Assembly: GCF_000003605.2 (NCBI RefSeq) | Contig: NW_003149281.1 | Span: 132,378 to 154,249 of the forward strand | Length of the DNA stretch: 21,872 nt | Source: Saccoglossus kowalevskii | Lineage: Eukaryota > Hemichordata > Enteropneusta > Harrimaniidae | Direction of reading: 5' to 3' | Shown: piece by piece, positions 20,466-21,872 of the stretch | Layout: each line of letters starts with the position of its first letter | Numbering within the stretch: the stretch's first letter is position 1 | Notes under the pieces: model-generated | Databases searched by the model: none | What the model was told of the DNA's origin: nothing | Seen by the model: only the letters and a program-made list of their open reading frames with translations | Made by a program: the position numbers and the translations under genes

Positions 20466-20740
20466 TCGTTTCACAGTGGAAAATACGACAGACCTTAGGC
20501 TTACCGAAATTTTAGGCTTGACTAAATTTTTTGTGTAAACACAAACCTAAATATTTAGGCCGACCTGATTAAGTCACCCCTGGAAAGGGGTGCCAGGGCC
20601 GGCCCTAATTTTAAGTTAGGCTGACCTAACTATAGTAGGAACAAGCGCTAGATTACGTAATCACCACTATCCTCATCTCAATATGCAAATTAGGTTCATG
20701 GCCTTTGTTGCAGTCTCACCATTTTCCACGGTCGAAAACA
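20466..20740. mobile_element. Foldback-type element or palindrome cluster
   Basis: Ends related by inversion, CAGTGGAAAAT near 20474-20484 and ATTTTCCACGG at 20721-20731, enclose five closely spaced palindromes between 20530 and 20631. The outer arms are short and the target duplication is unclear, so this may be a decayed MITE or only a palindrome-rich block. Confidence 0.45.
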
Positions 20741-21872
20741 ATGAAGGCTGTGAGAGGAGTTGATTGGATCAGGTTTTTAGGCGAGAGTTGACAAGAATCA
20801 TAGTGGTCAAAAGAAAAAGATGTATGTTTTCCCCCATATCCTCAAAACTATTTCAATCCACTAATTATTGTCTCGTTGTAGTGTTCAGATAGGTAACGCC
20901 ACTGTTGCCAAGTTCCTGTTCAACAGTTCAAACCAAATTATATTCATACTGTGTCCACTCTAATCGCCATCCATGATTCAACTTAGTTAGGAGAACTCCA
21001 GGTGATTTAAGACACCATTCTGATAACGCTAACTACAGGTTAAGGTCTGCCATGTTGGACACTTCTGACATAACTATTCCAAAGAAAAGAGTGAGCTTTA
21101 GGTCGCCCAAATAATGAAATTTCAAGTACGCAAACCAAATTTTAATCTTGTTCATTCAACAAACAAAAATGTGGGCAGGTCTTAGGCATGCTAAATGAGA
21201 AACAGAGTTAATGGTTAAATTAAAAGTTCTAAAGCATAGTTGGTATAACCAGACAGGGAGTAGTTACCTGAGTTAGGTGACATCCAATAGAGTATTAATT
21301 CAAACTATACACCTAGACACTAGACTGTTGTGATGGTATCGTGGCCAGAGGGATTAATAAGTTACATGAATATAAACTTGTCTTACTGAAGCAATACCAA
21401 CACATTGTAATGCTGTCTTACCGTAATAGTGTCCACAAGAGAAACCTTGTATCAAATAAATTATTATTAAGAAACTCAGTCAAGTCAAAGCAATGTCAAG
21501 TTTTCAACATTGATGTTCTTGGCAAAATGCCACCTGTGACATGTCCCTGTACTAATTGTAACTCGGGTTGGGTCAGGTCAGGAGAGCATTCAATCTGACA
21601 GCTTGTCCATCTACACGTTAATGGGAGAATAATTTATTGGAATACTACAAGAGTTACTAAATGTTGACTTGATTCTCCGTGTGACATCAACAACACAGGT
21701 AATAATGAAAGATATCGGAAGTACACACTTCAGCCTGTCAGTTAGGACGCAACATTTGTGTATGGGAAATTTTAAAACGCATATCAAGAAATCTATTTGT
21801 TCAATCTTTAGTACATAGACTGCTGGCCAATAAGAGAACCAACTCGGTAAAATATACGACATCCACTCTAAG
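20741..21872. other. No gene recognised
   Basis: Two frames of about 85 codons (21341-21598 plus, 21611-21862 minus) show no domain, no splice context and ordinary AT-rich composition. Confidence 0.4.

Noticed and set aside
1-21872. CRISPR arrays, tRNA or rRNA genes
   Set aside because: The only regular repeats are a minisatellite and decayed tandem arrays without spacer structure. I saw no tRNA A/B-box pair or rRNA-like sequence.

Overview
The window looks like nuclear DNA from an animal, most likely a marine invertebrate. It is AT-rich and has short exons with canonical GT/AG junctions, long introns, several small terminal-inverted-repeat elements and degenerate tandem repeats. There are no prokaryotic operons, ribosome binding sites or long ORFs. 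I cannot fix the phylum. The repeat style suggests an ambulacrarian, amphioxus or lophotrochozoan genome, but that is an impression, not proof.

The main content is the 5' part of one minus-strand gene. Seven coding exons (7817 down to 208) join in frame through six introns and give 214 residues before the gene runs off the left edge. The start exon has a good Kozak context and an in-frame stop just upstream in its 5' UTR. A candidate untranslated first exon with a CCAAT box, octamer, E-boxes and a CArG-like site lies at about 11540-11720. The protein is almost wholly charged: an Arg/Glu-rich N-terminus, a Gln-Glu-Ala-Arg heptad block, two exons of Glu-Glu-Ala-Pro-Ala repeats, then another Glu/Gln/Arg-rich segment. 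This composition resembles caldesmon or troponin T-like thin-filament proteins. The family call is tentative; the gene model is well supported.

The most striking structure is a tandem duplication inside the gene. About 608-2414 and 2429-3961 are diverged copies, each carrying one phase 0-0 exon of the acidic Pro/Ala repeat, and a short motif (CATCTGAGG) marks both ends of each copy. Within the exons, 21-bp and 15-bp units are also reiterated, so the protein has grown by repetition at three scales.

Right of the candidate promoter (11720-21872) I find no intact gene. A broken plus-strand reading frame at 13255-13466 resembles a CARD (death-fold) domain interrupted by one frameshift. The rest holds a 173-bp MITE (14136-14308), diverged tandem repeats (about 15049-15430 and 16150-16930), a minisatellite alternating 21- and 25-bp units (19971-20153) and a foldback element packed with palindromes (20466-20740). 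A second MITE (7957-8167) and a strong hairpin (8878-8917) lie in the large first intron.
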